A stretch of DNA of 64,000 nucleotides. Source: Trichopria drosophilae. Lineage: Eukaryota; Arthropoda; Insecta; Hymenoptera; Diapriidae. The DNA lies in assembly GCA_030407085.1 (NCBI GenBank), contig CM059584.1, forward strand, positions 63,193,501 through 63,257,500. The letters are read 5' to 3'. Made by a program: the position numbers and the translations under genes. The notes beneath the pieces were generated by a model, which worked only from the letters and a program-made list of their open reading frames with translations, searched no databases and had not been told where the DNA came from. Shown piece after piece: positions 31,317 to 43,189 of this stretch; the first letter of the stretch is position 1, and each line of letters starts with the position of its first letter.

Positions 31317-34255
31317 TTATACATTATAACTAAAGCAGATCGGTAACGCGTGACGCGGTACTTCATCTCTCGCAGAGTCGGCGCGAGGCGTACCGATTAC
31401 GTACAGTTTGTCAGCGATACATACGCGAACATTATCGCCCGCCTTGCGGTAGCTATACCGCAAAACCGCTGTACACAAGTTACACCCCGCAGGGGAATTG
31501 TGGAAGAGAGCGGAGCGGGTAACTCCGTCCGCAAGGAAGAGGGAGGGGTCGAAGTGCCCGAACTCGAAGAGGAGCAATGCTTTTGAAAGATCCGCTTCTC
31601 GTAGCAGGTTTTGAGAATTGACGACCTCACGGACCCGATCGTTCGGTTGGTCTGTTACCGTCGAATGCCCGATTGTAAAACGACTCGAGATACCCACCGT
31701 ACTAGGGAGCTGGGGTGGGGTGTCAAGCCCCTACCAGGTGGGTTCCACACGGGGGAGCGTTTCGGCGTGCCGTGTCCACCTGGTAGTCATCCGCAAATAG
31801 GGTTGGACTCTGGCGGGCCGTGGTAACACTAAGAAAGGTTCTCTGAACCAAAAGAAGCATCAAGGCAGACAGCTTGTTGCTAATAATTTGGGAGCTATAT
31901 TGTTGCAGATTTTTCAATGTGCATAACCAGCGGTGCTGGCACTTCACTCAAATTTGGCCCCATCCCCCGCGGGGGGGGGGGGGTGTATTGAACCCTAACG
32001 GGAGGTAAGACACCTTAAATAAAACTTATTCAGTGTACACAAGTTACATTGACAAAAGCTTAGCCTAAACTTAAACTTAGGTTAGGGAGCGTCTGGCTTC
32101 GACGCATTCTGGATAGCTATCGGTAACATTGCCAATTTAGAGATTGGGTGTTTATATGTTGATGACGCGGTGCGAATTGTGACGACGCAAACTAAGCCGT
32201 CATGACCGGGATGACATTCGAGAATGCGAGCTAGGTCCCATTTAGCCGGAGGCAAGTTGTCATTACACACTAATACGATTTGCCCCGGTGCGAGCGATTT
32301 CGATTGGTGAAGCCACTTGGAGCGATGCTGGCAAAAGGTGACATAATCGCGAGACCATCGTCGCCAGAATTGCTCTAAGAGTTGCTGATTGAGCCGCCAG
32401 CGCGATGTGCGACATACAGAATAGTCGCATGTTAGCGGCGCAGGCGCAGACAATAAGGGGCCGCCGACAAGAAAATGCGCAGGCGGTAAAATGTCGAGGC
32501 TCTCAACATTGTCAGCGAGAGGAGCGAGCGGTCATGAGACACAGTCCAGCAGGGATTTGCTGGACTTATCCGATGAGACGAGCAAGCAGCACTGCCTCAG
32601 AGAGTTCCAATCGCGGTATGGAGAATTGTTTCAGCGGTGCGACGCGGGTCTTTGCCGCAAGAAGTTTAGTGCGACACTGACCTGAGGCATCAATCAGTCG
32701 TAAATAGGCGATTGCTGCATAAGCCTTTTTCGATGCGTCGGAGAAGCCATGCAATTCGATGTCAGCGATAGGCGAGGTGCCTTACCATCGGTGAGTTGTG
32801 AGGTGGGTGAGACAGGACAGAGCGACATAAAACTCATTCCACGCTGCAGCACTGTCATCAGGAAGCGGCGAATCCCAATCAACCGGACACTGCCACGGTG
32901 CATGATCATCTTGGCGATGACAACGACTGGGGCTATCCATCCGTGTGGATCGAATATTCGCGCAATCTGTGACAGGATGCACCGCTTGGTGAGGTTAGAT
33001 GACGACGTTGGTGTATTAAGCGTGAATTCATATGAATCGGTAGAAGGATGCCACGCGATTCCCAATATTTTTACGCTGTCATCTGCTTGTAGCGTTCTAT
33101 CGCACGCCAATCCCACATTGCTCTCGTTCATGTCAGCGAGTAGAGCAGCAGAATCGCTTGTCCATTTGCCTAGAGTGAGATGGCCGCGCTTGAGCAATTG
33201 GTTAAAGCTCGTCACGAATGGCTTTAGCGTCGTCGACTGAATCTGCTCCGAATACCGTACGTAACCGTACGTTACGGTTAATATATGGAATAATTGGTTC
33301 CAGCGGACTGGTTCGCCAAAGAATGCGCTGACAATTAATGTCCCACTCGTCAACCCGGATCTGCCGATACATTTTTTTCGATGTCAGCGGCGTACACATA
33401 GCGACGCGTGCGCCACTGCATGTGCAGCAAAGGCAGATCGGCCTGAAGGCTCGGGCCAACCAATTGGAAGTCATTCAGTGACTTGCCGTTGGAAAATGCG
33501 GCTGACGCGTTAAACACGACACGTGTTTTGGTCGTCGTGCTACTTAGCTTGATGACCGGATGGTGCGGAAGGTACACCACAGGAACAGGATCAGAACCTT
33601 CAGGAGCGCCGCGCATGTGTCCAAGCACCTCATATTCGCGCATGAATGAAGCATAAGCATCATGTTCGGGCTGGTGTGTCGATAGACGACGCTCGATCGA
33701 TTGCAAACATTGGATTGCACGTGGCAAAGTATCGCCAATGGCAAGTGCGGAAGATTTGAATGGGATGCGAACAACGTATTGACCATCCGACGTTCCCGAG
33801 TGAGTATCCCGGAAGTGTTGCTCACATCGCTCGTCATCTTCAGAAGCGGGACGATAAGTGCCGACCTCTTCAATATCCTAAAATCGTGACAGAGGCATGC
33901 AATTCCTCGTGCGAAACAGCATGATGCACATGCACTGCGGGGGAAGAATTTACAGCACGAGCCGAGTCAGTATTGTCGGAAAGAACCCACCCAAAAATGG
34001 TGTTCATTGCCAACGGCTCGTCCGGTTTCCCGCGAACAATGCCATCGCATATGGCATAAGCGTATAAATCTGCGCCGATAATTACGTGTATCGGCGCGAT
34101 ATCAGTCAGATGACGATCCGAAAATTCGACTCCTCGCAAATGTGGCCAGTGCTCGAGAGGGTACCGAAAGTTAGGCCCGTAGGTGGTTAGCGAATCTAAT
34201 ATTAGTGCGTCAGTTGATAGCGCTACCGAAAGATCTTTTGTCGAGCTGAAAAAAA
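31317..34255 (-). mobile_element. BEL/Pao LTR retrotransposon copy 1, 5'-truncated
   Basis: On the minus strand, protease-region, RT, RNase H, integrase C-terminus and DUF5641 remnants follow in order from 34255 to 32082. Beyond the stop, 31317-32050 is a GC-richer block that probably includes the 3' LTR; a start at the TGTAACTTGTGTACA near 32048 is possible, and the related string GTACACAAGTTACA appears again near 31472. Gag and the 5' LTR are absent. A poly(G) run lies at about 31970-31982. Confidence 0.78.
32082..34255 (-). pseudogene. BEL/Pao pol remnant, copy 1
   Basis: 34255-33870 matches the region after the BEL protease (APIHVIIGADLYAYAI, FGWVLSDNT). 33727-33350 is the N-terminal RT (VVYLPHHPVIK, TKTRVVFNASA, RRYVYAADIEK), continuing in another frame with KKMYRQIRV. 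At about 33240-33285 the sequence jumps from before RT motif B to just after where YxDD should be (VFGADSVDDAKAIRDEL), so the active-site motif is lost; the junction lies in a local ACCGTACGT duplication. 33353-32694 carries ILSQIARIFDPHGWIAPVVV. RNase H follows at 32754-32566 (HGFSDASKKAYAAIAYLR, APLKQFSIPRLELSEA). A second deletion near 32530-32570 removes the integrase core, joining RNase H to HFLVGGPL. DUF5641 (32453-32082) contains RWRLNQQLLEQFWRRW and ends at TAG or a nearby stop. Confidence 0.85.
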
Positions 34256-35317
34256 ACTGTCATGTTAAAAAGCAATCTGCAAAAATTCTTATTCCATGGG
34301 ATTTCTCATATTCTTCAAACCAAAGTTTCAAACTTTCATGAATTGCAAAAATAAATTAAAGTGTCAGAAATTTTAATTCATGTTCTTTACATCAAAGTCA
34401 AACTTTGCAATTTCCTATCACATTTACTCCCATTGACGGTAGTGTTGTAAGAATTACAGAACGAATTAATGGACCTTTTATACGAATTACTTGAAAGTTC
34501 CGTAAAACATAAAGAAGCAACTGTAACTTTTACAGAACTTACCGTTAGATATTAATCCACTATAAGTATATGAAATATGTTTAGTATACTAAATATGGTA
34601 GAACCATAATATTGTTCTAATTTTTTTGTTTGAAACTGCAGTAGAGGTATTTCATAATGATCGAAATAAGTAAAATGGATGATAAAACTATATTCAGGAT
34701 GGGAATACTTAATTAATTTATGTATGTGAATTGTTTTATTGTTATTTTCATTTAATTAATTGCATTACATTTTCAATTAGACTATAGTAGGCGATATTAA
34801 TCCAAAACATTTGTTATATCAAAAGCAAACACTGATAATGAAAAATTATCGAAATACATAACTACCTTACAGTAAATGGAATACAGCATGTCCAGAAAAA
34901 CAGTATAGAAACATTTTTGATGACCTGGAAATCGAAATAGAAGCTGTGTAGCAAGAGTATAATCTACATGTAACGGCGATTGAAAAGTTGGCCTGACGAA
35001 CCGCTATTTAATGATCTACTATAAATATTACTAATGCATTTGAACATCATGATCCTAAAGAAATGATGAGCACAGATAACGCAACTTCCACGTCACGCAC
35101 TTATTCCGTTGAGTGTAAAAAAACCCGAAAATTTCAATTCTTTGTCTGATTCTCAAAAAAGGCGCAGGACAATCTGTCTGACATCATAAAATGTCTATTC
35201 TTAGAAAACATTAGGAGCACAAAATTTTTAAGTAGAGCATATAATTAGTACATAAAAAACACATAATTATGGTAGTATTTTTTTCGTTTTGGGCAACCTT
35301 GCTCTGCTAGCTTGATA
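34256..35317. other. AT-rich spacer between two BEL/Pao elements
   Basis: No gene or repeat recognised. Confidence 0.55.
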
Positions 35318-35322
35318 GACGT

Positions 35323-35656
35323 TGTATAATATCGGCACTCAACGTCGAATCGCGCCGGTCACTCGGTGGCGCCATCTTTGTCAACTCATGTAAGTTTAAT
35401 TAGATTCGCTAGCGTCGCGAGTCAGTCGCAATCGGGCGAGCAAATGTACTGCATCGAACGCTTCGTTACACAAATCGTATTACGCAACGCATTTAATAAA
35501 GCTCGTGTGTGGCTAATAATTCGAGTCTAAATTTTCCGCGATCGGAACTGTTCTTTGTGTACTCGAACTTTCAATAAAAAATTATTAAAGTTGGAACACC
35601 TAACAGAGGCGCGTATTGAATCCTGGACTCTTTTTCTCCCCCTACTATACGGAACA
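35323..35656 (+). repeat. 5' LTR of BEL/Pao copy 2
   Basis: 334 bases, TG...CA ends. AATAAAG at about 35497 and AATAAA at about 35573 are candidate polyadenylation signals. Nearly identical to 40177-40511. Confidence 0.93.
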
Positions 35657-35660
35657 TTAT

Positions 35661-35678
35661 TGGCGATCCTGCCAGGAT
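35661..35678 (+). promoter_or_regulatory. Putative primer-binding site
   Basis: TGGCGATCCTGCCAGGAT starts four bases after the LTR. TGG pairs with the CCA end of a tRNA, and the rest complements a T-arm/acceptor-like sequence. The identity of the tRNA was not determined. Confidence 0.6.
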
Positions 35679-36087
35679 CTCAGGCGTGTCTACTCGATGG
35701 TGCTTTGGTGTTAAAGGAAAACCTGAAAAACATTTGAAAAAGCATCGCGAAATAGTGAAACGATAGTGCAGTGCAGTGCCCAAAAAACCACGCTATTTCA
35801 AGAAACGTGGTCGGAACACGGTACCGCCATTTTGGACCAGTTCCGGTGAGCTTGGCGTCTCAGTCGGCGCTTCTCGTGGTAGAACCATACTCTCTCGAGT
35901 GGTGTTTCTCGCTGACGGCATTCTCGGCCGCTCGTGCCCAACTCGGGGCTGCCTTACGTCGGTGATTTCGCCGCGCGGTCTTATTTTACTGGAACTAGTT
36001 TGGCGCGCAGTGGCTCGTCTCTCTTGACCTCGCAGTTCAAACCAATAGCAACAAAATGCCTCTGATGGACGACACAATGGAAACGAC

Positions 36088-37836
36088 ATGCACGGACATA
36101 TTGAACCAGCAGAGGCGCATATTGCGTCGTTGCGGGGTCAAATTGATGCCATTCGGAATCTCACGACACAAAATGTCATGGTGTTTGAAAGTCGACGAAA
36201 CCTACTCCAGGATACATGGGCCACGTGTCAAGACTGTCACATGCGTCTTGTCTGTTTCGGTGAAGATACGAAATCCAGCCAGCTGTACTTCAGAGAGGAC
36301 ATCTTCGCAACAGTCGAATTCGAGTACATGGAGGCAACGGATGTTCTTGCCCGCGAACTTGCGAATGCGGTAGGGTCAACGCAGAACCTCAGGTGCATCA
36401 GCAACCAATGGATCATCTTCCGAAGATTCAGCTTCCGGTATTTACGGGTAAATATACAGAATGGGCAAAGTTTCGTGCATATTTTGACACTCGGTCCAGT
36501 TCAAAAACTGCATTACTTGCTGTCAAGTCTCTCCGGAGAGCCTAGTGAATTGCTAAAAAATATAGTTTTTGCACCGGAGAGTTATGCAAGTGCGTGGGCA
36601 TTATTAGTGTCGCGTTATGATAATTCGCGTTCAATAGTGACGTCTTATCTTAACTCTCTGTTGTCGTTACCGTCGGTCAACGCGGAATCCTCGGAATCGT
36701 TGCGGTCGTTACGAAATCGGGTCGCGGAAATTGTGTCGTCTCTCGAATCCGCTAATCGTTTTCGTTACGTGACAACACCAGCGCAAGAGGTAACTCCAGG
36801 CGTTCATGGAGTGAGTGACGTACTCGTGAGTCTCGTCGCGTCTAAGTTTGATCCGGCAACTCGTCGTGCATGGGAAATGCATTTAGGGGACACGGATGAA
36901 TTCGCACATTTCTCGAAATTGGATAAATTTCTCGCGTCGCGAATACGCGGGCTCAAAGCATGCGGAAAGCTCTCTGTCTCGTCTGCCGAAACGGCAAAGC
37001 GCAGTAACTCATTAGCAAAATCGAATCTCGTTAATGCACACGTAGTTGCAACTTCACCGGCACAATGCCCATTCTGTAAACAAAACCACTCTATATATAA
37101 ATGTAGTAAGTATCAGACATTGTCGCCGGCGAATCGACTCAAGCGCGCGAAAGAGTTAAAGCTCTGCCTTAATTGTTTAGGCAGTAAGCACCCGACTGCG
37201 CAATGCAGTAGTGATCGATCGTGCTACCAATGTGGTGGTCGGCACCATACATTCTTGCATAATTCTCAGACACCCCCTTACACGAATGCGTCCTCAGTGA
37301 CAGCACCAACACAGCAAGAACCACTCGAACAAACGGGCGAAAAGGTCGTTCAGACTCTTTTGGCATCTCCAAATTCCGGCAGCACGGGTCGTATTTTATT
37401 GGCACCTGCTCATGTGTTGGTGACGTCACTGTCTCAAAGGACAATGAAGGTACGAGCGCTATTAGATCCGGGTTCTACACGCTCGTTTGTCGCGGAAGCA
37501 GTGGTGAATGCCTTGAAAATTCGATCGGTCCGATCCGTTCATACTCTCGTTGGAATCGGTAATGCCCCAGCCGGCAAGACCAATGCCGTGGCGTCTCTTT
37601 CCATTAGTCCAAAAATGGGAGAGGGGCCAGTATTTCAGACGGATGCTCTAGTTCTAAAAAACTTGACGAATTATACGCCGCAAGTTGAGAATCGCGATAC
37701 CCTTTGGCCTCATGTAGAAGGACTGCCTCTCGCGGATGATAATCCAATTAAGTATGAACCCATACTAGTCATAGTAGGCGCAGATTTGTATGGTTCTCTC
37801 TTGCTCGAAGGGCTTGTGCGAGGACAAGCCGGGTAA
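36088..37836 (+). pseudogene. BEL/Pao Gag and aspartic protease region, copy 2
   Basis: This 582-aa open frame covers the structural Gag protein and the protease that would release it. The Gag middle contains LSGEPSELLKN and YASAWALLVSRYDNSR, typical of DUF1759. Zinc-binding patterns follow: CPFCKQNHSIYKC, then CLNCLGSKHPTAQC and CYQCGGRHHTFLH. The protease-like domain (DUF1758) has ALLDPGSTRSFV, with the active-site Asp followed by Pro-Gly-Ser-Thr, and later EPILVIVGADLYG. About 30 residues upstream of LSGEPSELL read out of the family frame (36436-36525), so two compensating indels appear to keep the frame open without preserving the protein. The frame ends at TAA 37834-37836, inside family homology (RGQAG*PVAQKTILGW), so the stop is a defect. 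The true start is uncertain because the N-terminus does not match well. Confidence 0.85.
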
Positions 37837-40028
37837 CCGGTAGCTCAAAAAACGATACTCGGATGGGTGCTATCCGGTCCTGTCACTCCCGGTCGAAATT
37901 CAAATGACACGGTCACAGCGTTTCATTGTACAACTCAGGAGTCTCTTGATGAGTTATTGACACGATTTTGGGAGCTCGAGAATCTCCCACCGGTTCAAAC
38001 TCAAACACCGGTCTTCCCTTCAAGCAAGATCCCCCTATCTCACTAGGGTTTTCTTATCGAAAGGCCCTCGGTGCCCTCCAATCGCTTACTCGCAAATTGT
38101 CAAGCAATGAAACACGGAGAAAGCAATATTCGGAATTTATGACCGAATACCAGGAACTCGGACATATGAGTGAAGTGAGTGCTCCTGACCATGATAATCC
38201 TCATATCGTCTATCTCATCCATCTCCCGGTATTAAAACCTGGTAGCAGCACAACTAAATTAAGAGTTGTGTTTAATGCATCCGCTCTAACATCAAACTTT
38301 ACGTCGTTAAATTCCCACCTCATGGTAGGCCCGAAACTTCACACTGACTTGTTCACTATATTGTTGCAATGGCGCGCTTATCGCTACGTGTACTGTGCCG
38401 ACATAGCCAAGATGTACCGTCAAATTCTGGTGCACCCCGAGGACCGAGATTACCAACGTATTTTGTGGAAATCAGGACCAACGGATGCGATCCATGAATT
38501 TCAGTTAAATACGCTTACATATGGCATGGCTTCGCCGCCGTACCTCGCTCTGCGCGTGTTGCGGCAGTTGGTGCACGACGAAGGGGATGAATGGATTTTA
38601 GGGGCTCAGGTTCTTCAACGTTTTGTCTATGTAGACGACTGCTTGTTTGGAGCGAACACTTCCAATGATCTCATAAAGATGCGCAATGAACTCATTGCCT
38701 TATTAGCTAAGGGTCATTTTACGCCTCGCAAATGGGGAAGTAATGAGGAGATACTCTTACAGGGAATCGATAGTTCCAATCACGGGTTGGCCTGAAACGA
38801 TGTCGACTCGGAATCGGTCTCAATAAAGTTGTTAGGGTTGTCATGGAGTCCTAATGGAGACTCATTTAAATATGACGTCTCACTCTCTCCTATGGTGATT
38901 ATCACCAAGCGTCGCATTCTATCGGTCATAGCACGACTCTATGATCCGCTGGGCTGGATTTCGCCAGTGATTGCGCGGGCGAAATTATTCCTGCAAGAAT
39001 TGTGGAGACTTCAACTCTCATGGGATGATTCTCTGCCCGAAGAAGTCTCGGAAAAATGGAGGCAAATCTACGACGACTTACCGTCGCTGCCTAAGATTCC
39101 GATCCCGCGTTGGACAGGTCAAGGATCTGATGTAGCTTCTCTCTCGTTGCAAGGGTTTTCAGATGCCTCCTGCGCGGCTTTCGCTGCAGTATTATACCTG
39201 AGGTGTGTACATCTCGATTATGGAGCTGTCCTCGGATGCGTTCATTGCGGCGTTTAAGCGGTTCATTTCCCGTCGGGGACGTCCCCAATGTTTATTTAGT
39301 GACCAGGCCAAAAATTTCGAAGGAGCGCGGTCTGAGCTTGCTGGTGCCTTCCACGCTGCCGCATGCTCTGAGGAATTTCAAGGCTTCTTAGCAGAAAAGG
39401 CCATGAGGTGGGAATTTATCCCTCCCGCATCTCCTCACTTCGCAGGAATGTGGGAGGCGGGTGTGCGTAGTGTAAAGCACCATTTCAGGCGCGTGGTGGG
39501 AGAACACACTCTTACCCTCGAGGAATTCACCACTCTCCTGTGTCAAATCGAGGCGTGTCGGAATTCGCGACCGATCGGACCCCTCACTGATGATCCGGAT
39601 GACTTACGCGCTCTCACACCGGGTCACTTCCTAGTTGGTGGCGAGATTACAGCTAGTCCTGAACCTTCTTTGCTGGAGGTTCGAATCGGTTAAATCGCTG
39701 GCAACTCTATCAGCAAATGCTCGAAACATTTTGGAAGCAATGGAGTATGGACTATGTCACCTCGCTTCAACGCAGAAGTAAATGGCGATTGATAAAGGAA
39801 CCTATTCGTGTAGGTCAAATTGTACTCGTGCGACCCAGTAACGCCATTAAAACACCACCGACCAAGTGGCTATTAGGACGTGTCATACAGTGTCATCCGG
39901 GTGGAGATGGATTGACTCGCGTGATGACGGTTCGTACGGCAAACTCGACCTTCATGCGCCCTTTATCGAAACTCGCCTTACTTCCGGTAATACACGACGA
40001 AGCTGATCCATCGTATGTGGAAATGTAA
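37837..40028 (+). pseudogene. BEL/Pao RT, RNase H, integrase, DUF5641 remnants, copy 2
   Basis: After the TAA at 37834 the same frame continues as TILGWVLSGP until TAG at 38044-38046; RT homology proceeds in another frame, 37968-38795. RT landmarks there: VFNASALTSN near residue 102, ADIAKMYRQI with the motif-A Asp at 145, and FVYVDD with YVDD at 221-224. A TGA at 38793-38795 interrupts; the same frame goes on with TKRRILSVIARLYDPLGW and the start of RNase H (LQGFSDASCAAFAAVLYLR). At about 39200 the sequence jumps, with a frame change, into the later half of integrase (FISRRGRPQCLFSDQAKNFE, SPHFAGMWEAGVRSVKHH), so most of RNase H and the integrase N-terminus are deleted. A frameshift near 39680 precedes DUF5641 (39717-40028). 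Confidence 0.88.
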
Positions 40029-40176
40029 CGTTTTTCTAGGCGGTATTAGTGTACTATGCGATTTCCAGTAAACGCGAGTACGATTAGTTATGTAATTCTT
40101 TAGGTTAAGGTGGCGCTCGCGACGTTGATATCGCTTACTGGAGTTTCCCTGATGGATACTCCAGGGCGGGCGGTTA

Positions 40177-40511
40177 TGTATAATTTCGGCACTCAACGTC
40201 GAATCGCGCCGGTCACTCGGTGGCGCCATTTTTGGCAACTCATGTAAGTTTAATTAGATTTGCTAGCGTCTGCGAGTCAGTCGCAATCGGGCGAGCAAAT
40301 GTACTGCATCGAACGCTTCGTTACACAAATCGTATTACGCAACACATTTAATAAAGCTCGTGTGTGGCTAATAATTCGGGTCTAAATTTTCCGCGATCGG
40401 AACTGTTCTTTGTGTACTCGAACTTTCAATAAAAAATTATTAAAGTTGGAACACCAAACAGAGGCGCGTATTGAATCCTGGACTCTTTTTCTACCCCTAC
40501 TATACGGAACA
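40177..40511 (+). repeat. 3' LTR of BEL/Pao copy 2
   Basis: 335 bases, matching the 5' LTR. It is preceded by AGGGCGGGCGGTTA, a plausible polypurine tract for plus-strand priming. Confidence 0.92.
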
Positions 40512-40516
40512 GACGT

Positions 40517-41009
40517 CACATTGCGACAGTTCAAAGATCAGTCGCCTTACGGGTAGCAGCCACATACCGCACGGTTGCTGAAAACGCAGTACTTGTTATT
40601 TTCTGTATCATCCCGATCGATTTGCAAGCTGATGAACGCAGATGTATGAAGTTTGCTTTCAACTCGAAGGGTTGAAAAAACCGTGCCACTGAGGAATCTT
40701 CGCGTATATAAGATGTTCCCGACGTTTTATAAATTTTTGTATTCAATGTTTTTCCAAGTATCACTGTGGAAATTGCAATGTAGCTCCAGAAAATTAAATA
40801 ATAAATGTAGAAGTTTCTCATTCGAATATGCTATAATAACGTATATTTTTATTCCATAATACAGATTGATTTTTATTTTCATATTGTAGTGAATGATGAA
40901 TTGAAATCATTAGTAGACAATAGTAATAACAATAATAATTATGATAATTAAAATGATCTTATCACTTTATATCAATACTCATTAAGAATATTAAAAATTA
41001 AAAAAAAAA
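40517..41009. other. AT-rich stretch
   Basis: A 96-aa minus-strand open frame at 40531-40821 has no recognised motif. Nothing else seen. Confidence 0.45.
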
Positions 41010-41346
41010 ATATTTAAAATTCAGTTTTTATCATTTTTAATAGTTTATAACAAATTATGGAAAAAAATAAAAAAAAATTAATTTGCCAATGACGGGATTC
41101 GAACGCACAACCTTCGTATTACCAAGCGAACGCGCTAGCGCTTGAGCCAACGCGGCTTTGCATTGTATTGTCGTTCGGTGCGTATAAGATGGTGTAAGAC
41201 GTCAGCGTAAAATCTTAATACGTGTTTTTCTCGAAAACGACTGCATATGGGGTGTTACTTTATGAGAAGTAAAAGGGTGCAAAGCACCACATTATGGCCA
41301 AGTTTCAACAAAATCGGACAGCACCATTCCTGAGCGTCCCCTTGTA
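41010..41346 (-). repeat. Composite repeat with internal tRNA-like segment, copy 2
   Basis: Inverted partner of 20434-20830. On the minus strand it begins CTTACAAGGGGACGCTCAGG, passes the tRNA-like segment at 41156-41085 and ends in A/T-rich sequence with CCATAATTTGTTA. Confidence 0.75.
41085..41156 (-). other. tRNA-like segment, not a functional tRNA
   Basis: Minus strand: A box TTGGCTCAAGCGC, B box GCGTTCGAATCCC, 72 bases. The three outer acceptor pairs GCC/GGC still form, the inner ones do not. The anticodon arm is imperfect. Better preserved than the copy at 20627-20698. Confidence 0.6.
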
Positions 41347-42510
41347 AGTCTTCTTTTGTGAGAGGAGTCCAAGGCTTCATATGATCACTGTCAATTTCAG
41401 GATTTTGAAAATGATAACGATTGGTTTCTTCAATAATCATTTCAATCAGTGAAGAATAGAAAAAATAATTCAAGAATTCTATAGGTGTATTACGTGCTAA
41501 ATTGATGTTTTTATTGATTTCAGAGGTACCGTTGAAATCTTTTATTGATGGAAAAAACTACGAGTCTTCATGAATTTGACCTTTGACATACTCCTCATCT
41601 TCTAAATCAATACTATATATTTCTTCATCGTCAACGTCTCTTTCTTCTGGCTCACATTCGTCGCTTATTCGAGCTTTGCCATAATCTCAAAGATAAGTGA
41701 TCAAACACTTCTTGAATAGCAAAATGTAGTAACAATAACGAAAAACTACTACTATGCTAACTAGAATATGTACGTGGAAGTGTGAAAAAATTAGATATCT
41801 AAATACTATCTCGTTGTCAGATGCTACTAAAAATTACAATTTTTCGTTAATTTTATCTGCAGTTTACCTACAAAATCATTTTTTTCAACAAGTGCACAGA
41901 GAAATGCATTTTTTCGACTTAGCCAGAACCGCTTGCAACGCGGGAGGAAAGTGTCCGATTCTCTCGCAACCTTTACGCTCATGCCAGTTTCATTTCTTCC
42001 TAGGGAGAAATAAACGACGTTAGAGGGAGTAATAAGATACAGAAGGAGCAATAAGGTCCGTAGCCATCTAAAGTGGTATTTTTTTTTATCTTATGCAGGG
42101 GCCCCCGACCGGCTTGCGATCACCCCACGACTTGATTGAGACTGTTTACGACCACCTTACGACCACTTACTACCTTCTTACGACCGCTTACGACCTCGTA
42201 CGGCATGTGTATTCCAATATAAAAAATATTGTGACAATATTATAGCCCTGTGTCCTCAGTCATCAATCCCCCTTATTGCTATTCAATTATAATTTATGAT
42301 GTAGCGGTAGTTGCAGGCTTGCGAATAAGGGCATTCTAGTAGTCGGCAAAAAAAAATAGCGTATGACTCACAGGAGGAGTGGGCAGATTATCACCTCGGG
42401 CAGCAAACCTCGCCCTCGCTGGCATCTCGCACTTCCCATCGTCGTAGCATAAGCTACTATTATAGAATTACCAATGTACAAAAATTGACCTTGACAGCTA
42501 TTATTTGTAG
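41347..42510. other. Unassigned stretch with short CTTACGACC minisatellite
   Basis: 42135-42205 holds several degenerate copies of CTTACGACC. The rest is AT-rich with no gene recognised. Confidence 0.5.
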
Positions 42511-43110
42511 ATAATAATAATAATAAGCGTCTTTATTGAAATCAAATGTCACAATTACAGAATAGGAGAAGGACAAAAGACAAGGAATTTTCCCCCGCTT
42601 TAATGACGAATTTGTTTATTCGCGGGTCGGCTCTCGGGTGGAGTGGTACAGGACAGAGTCAGGACGGTACAAGACAGAACTAGGTAGACACGCACACACA
42701 ACACCCGCCCAGAGCTAGCCCCCCTACCCCAGTATCGGTACCACCAGCAGTCTGTGCCGTAGCGAGTACGACTCGGGGATTATCCCCTTTTTATCCGAGA
42801 TAAGACCCACGACGTACCGACCGCGGGTAAGACGCGGACAGTACCGATAACTGCCGGCCGGGTTCGGCAGCAGTCCCAAATTCGTACCTTCGCCCAGCAA
42901 GGTTCCCCGGTTATTCCACACTGGACATAAGCAGAGAAAATTGCAGGGAGGGGGATTCGAATTGGGGACCTTCGCTACGTTCAGTTCGACTCCAGATATC
43001 AATATCAGAGAATCTAGGACATTTGCTACCAAAAGGCCAGCCACAGCTAAAATTGCTGTTTTACAGACTGACCTGAGAATTCCTGATTTCTTCAAGCGCT
43101 CTAAGTGCGC
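42511..43110 (-). mobile_element. Likely 3' end of a non-LTR element with (TTA)n tail
   Basis: On the minus strand a GC-richer stretch ends with CAATAAAGACGCTTATTATTATTATTAT, that is AATAAA followed by a short TTA microsatellite, a common non-LTR tail type. A 123-aa open frame (43095-42724) has no recognised domain. The family is not determined. (The quoted end is split here as CAATAAAGACGC and (TTA)n.). Confidence 0.45.
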
Positions 43111-43189
43111 CTGTTCTCCCGAATCACCTTGTTAGGCAAATAATGACACGACCCTTCCTAACAAGCTCTATGTTAACTTTCCGTACTGA

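Larger units (their letters stand above)
35318..40516 (+). mobile_element. BEL/Pao LTR retrotransposon copy 2 with target-site duplication
   Basis: Two LTRs (35323-35656 and 40177-40511) in the same orientation bound a 5.19-kb element. Both begin TGTATAAT and end GGAACA. GACGT precedes the first (35318-35322) and follows the second (40512-40516), a perfect 5-bp duplication as expected for BEL/Pao. The LTRs differ at roughly ten positions, about 3 percent by eye, implying a fairly recent insertion. Inside are gag, protease, RT, a partial RNase H, partial integrase and DUF5641, all in plus orientation but broken. Copy 1 to the left is in the opposite orientation. Confidence 0.93.

Noticed and set aside
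31317..31697. 126-codon minus-strand open frame as a gene
   Set aside because: It falls in the block just beyond the BEL/Pao coding end and has no recognised domain.
36056..36373. Alternative Gag start in another frame at 36056
   Set aside because: It does not lead into the conserved Gag motifs, although the true N-terminus of Gag remains uncertain.
41085..41156. Functional tRNA gene on the minus strand
   Set aside because: Inner acceptor pairs and part of the T stem fail, and it is embedded in a dispersed repeat.
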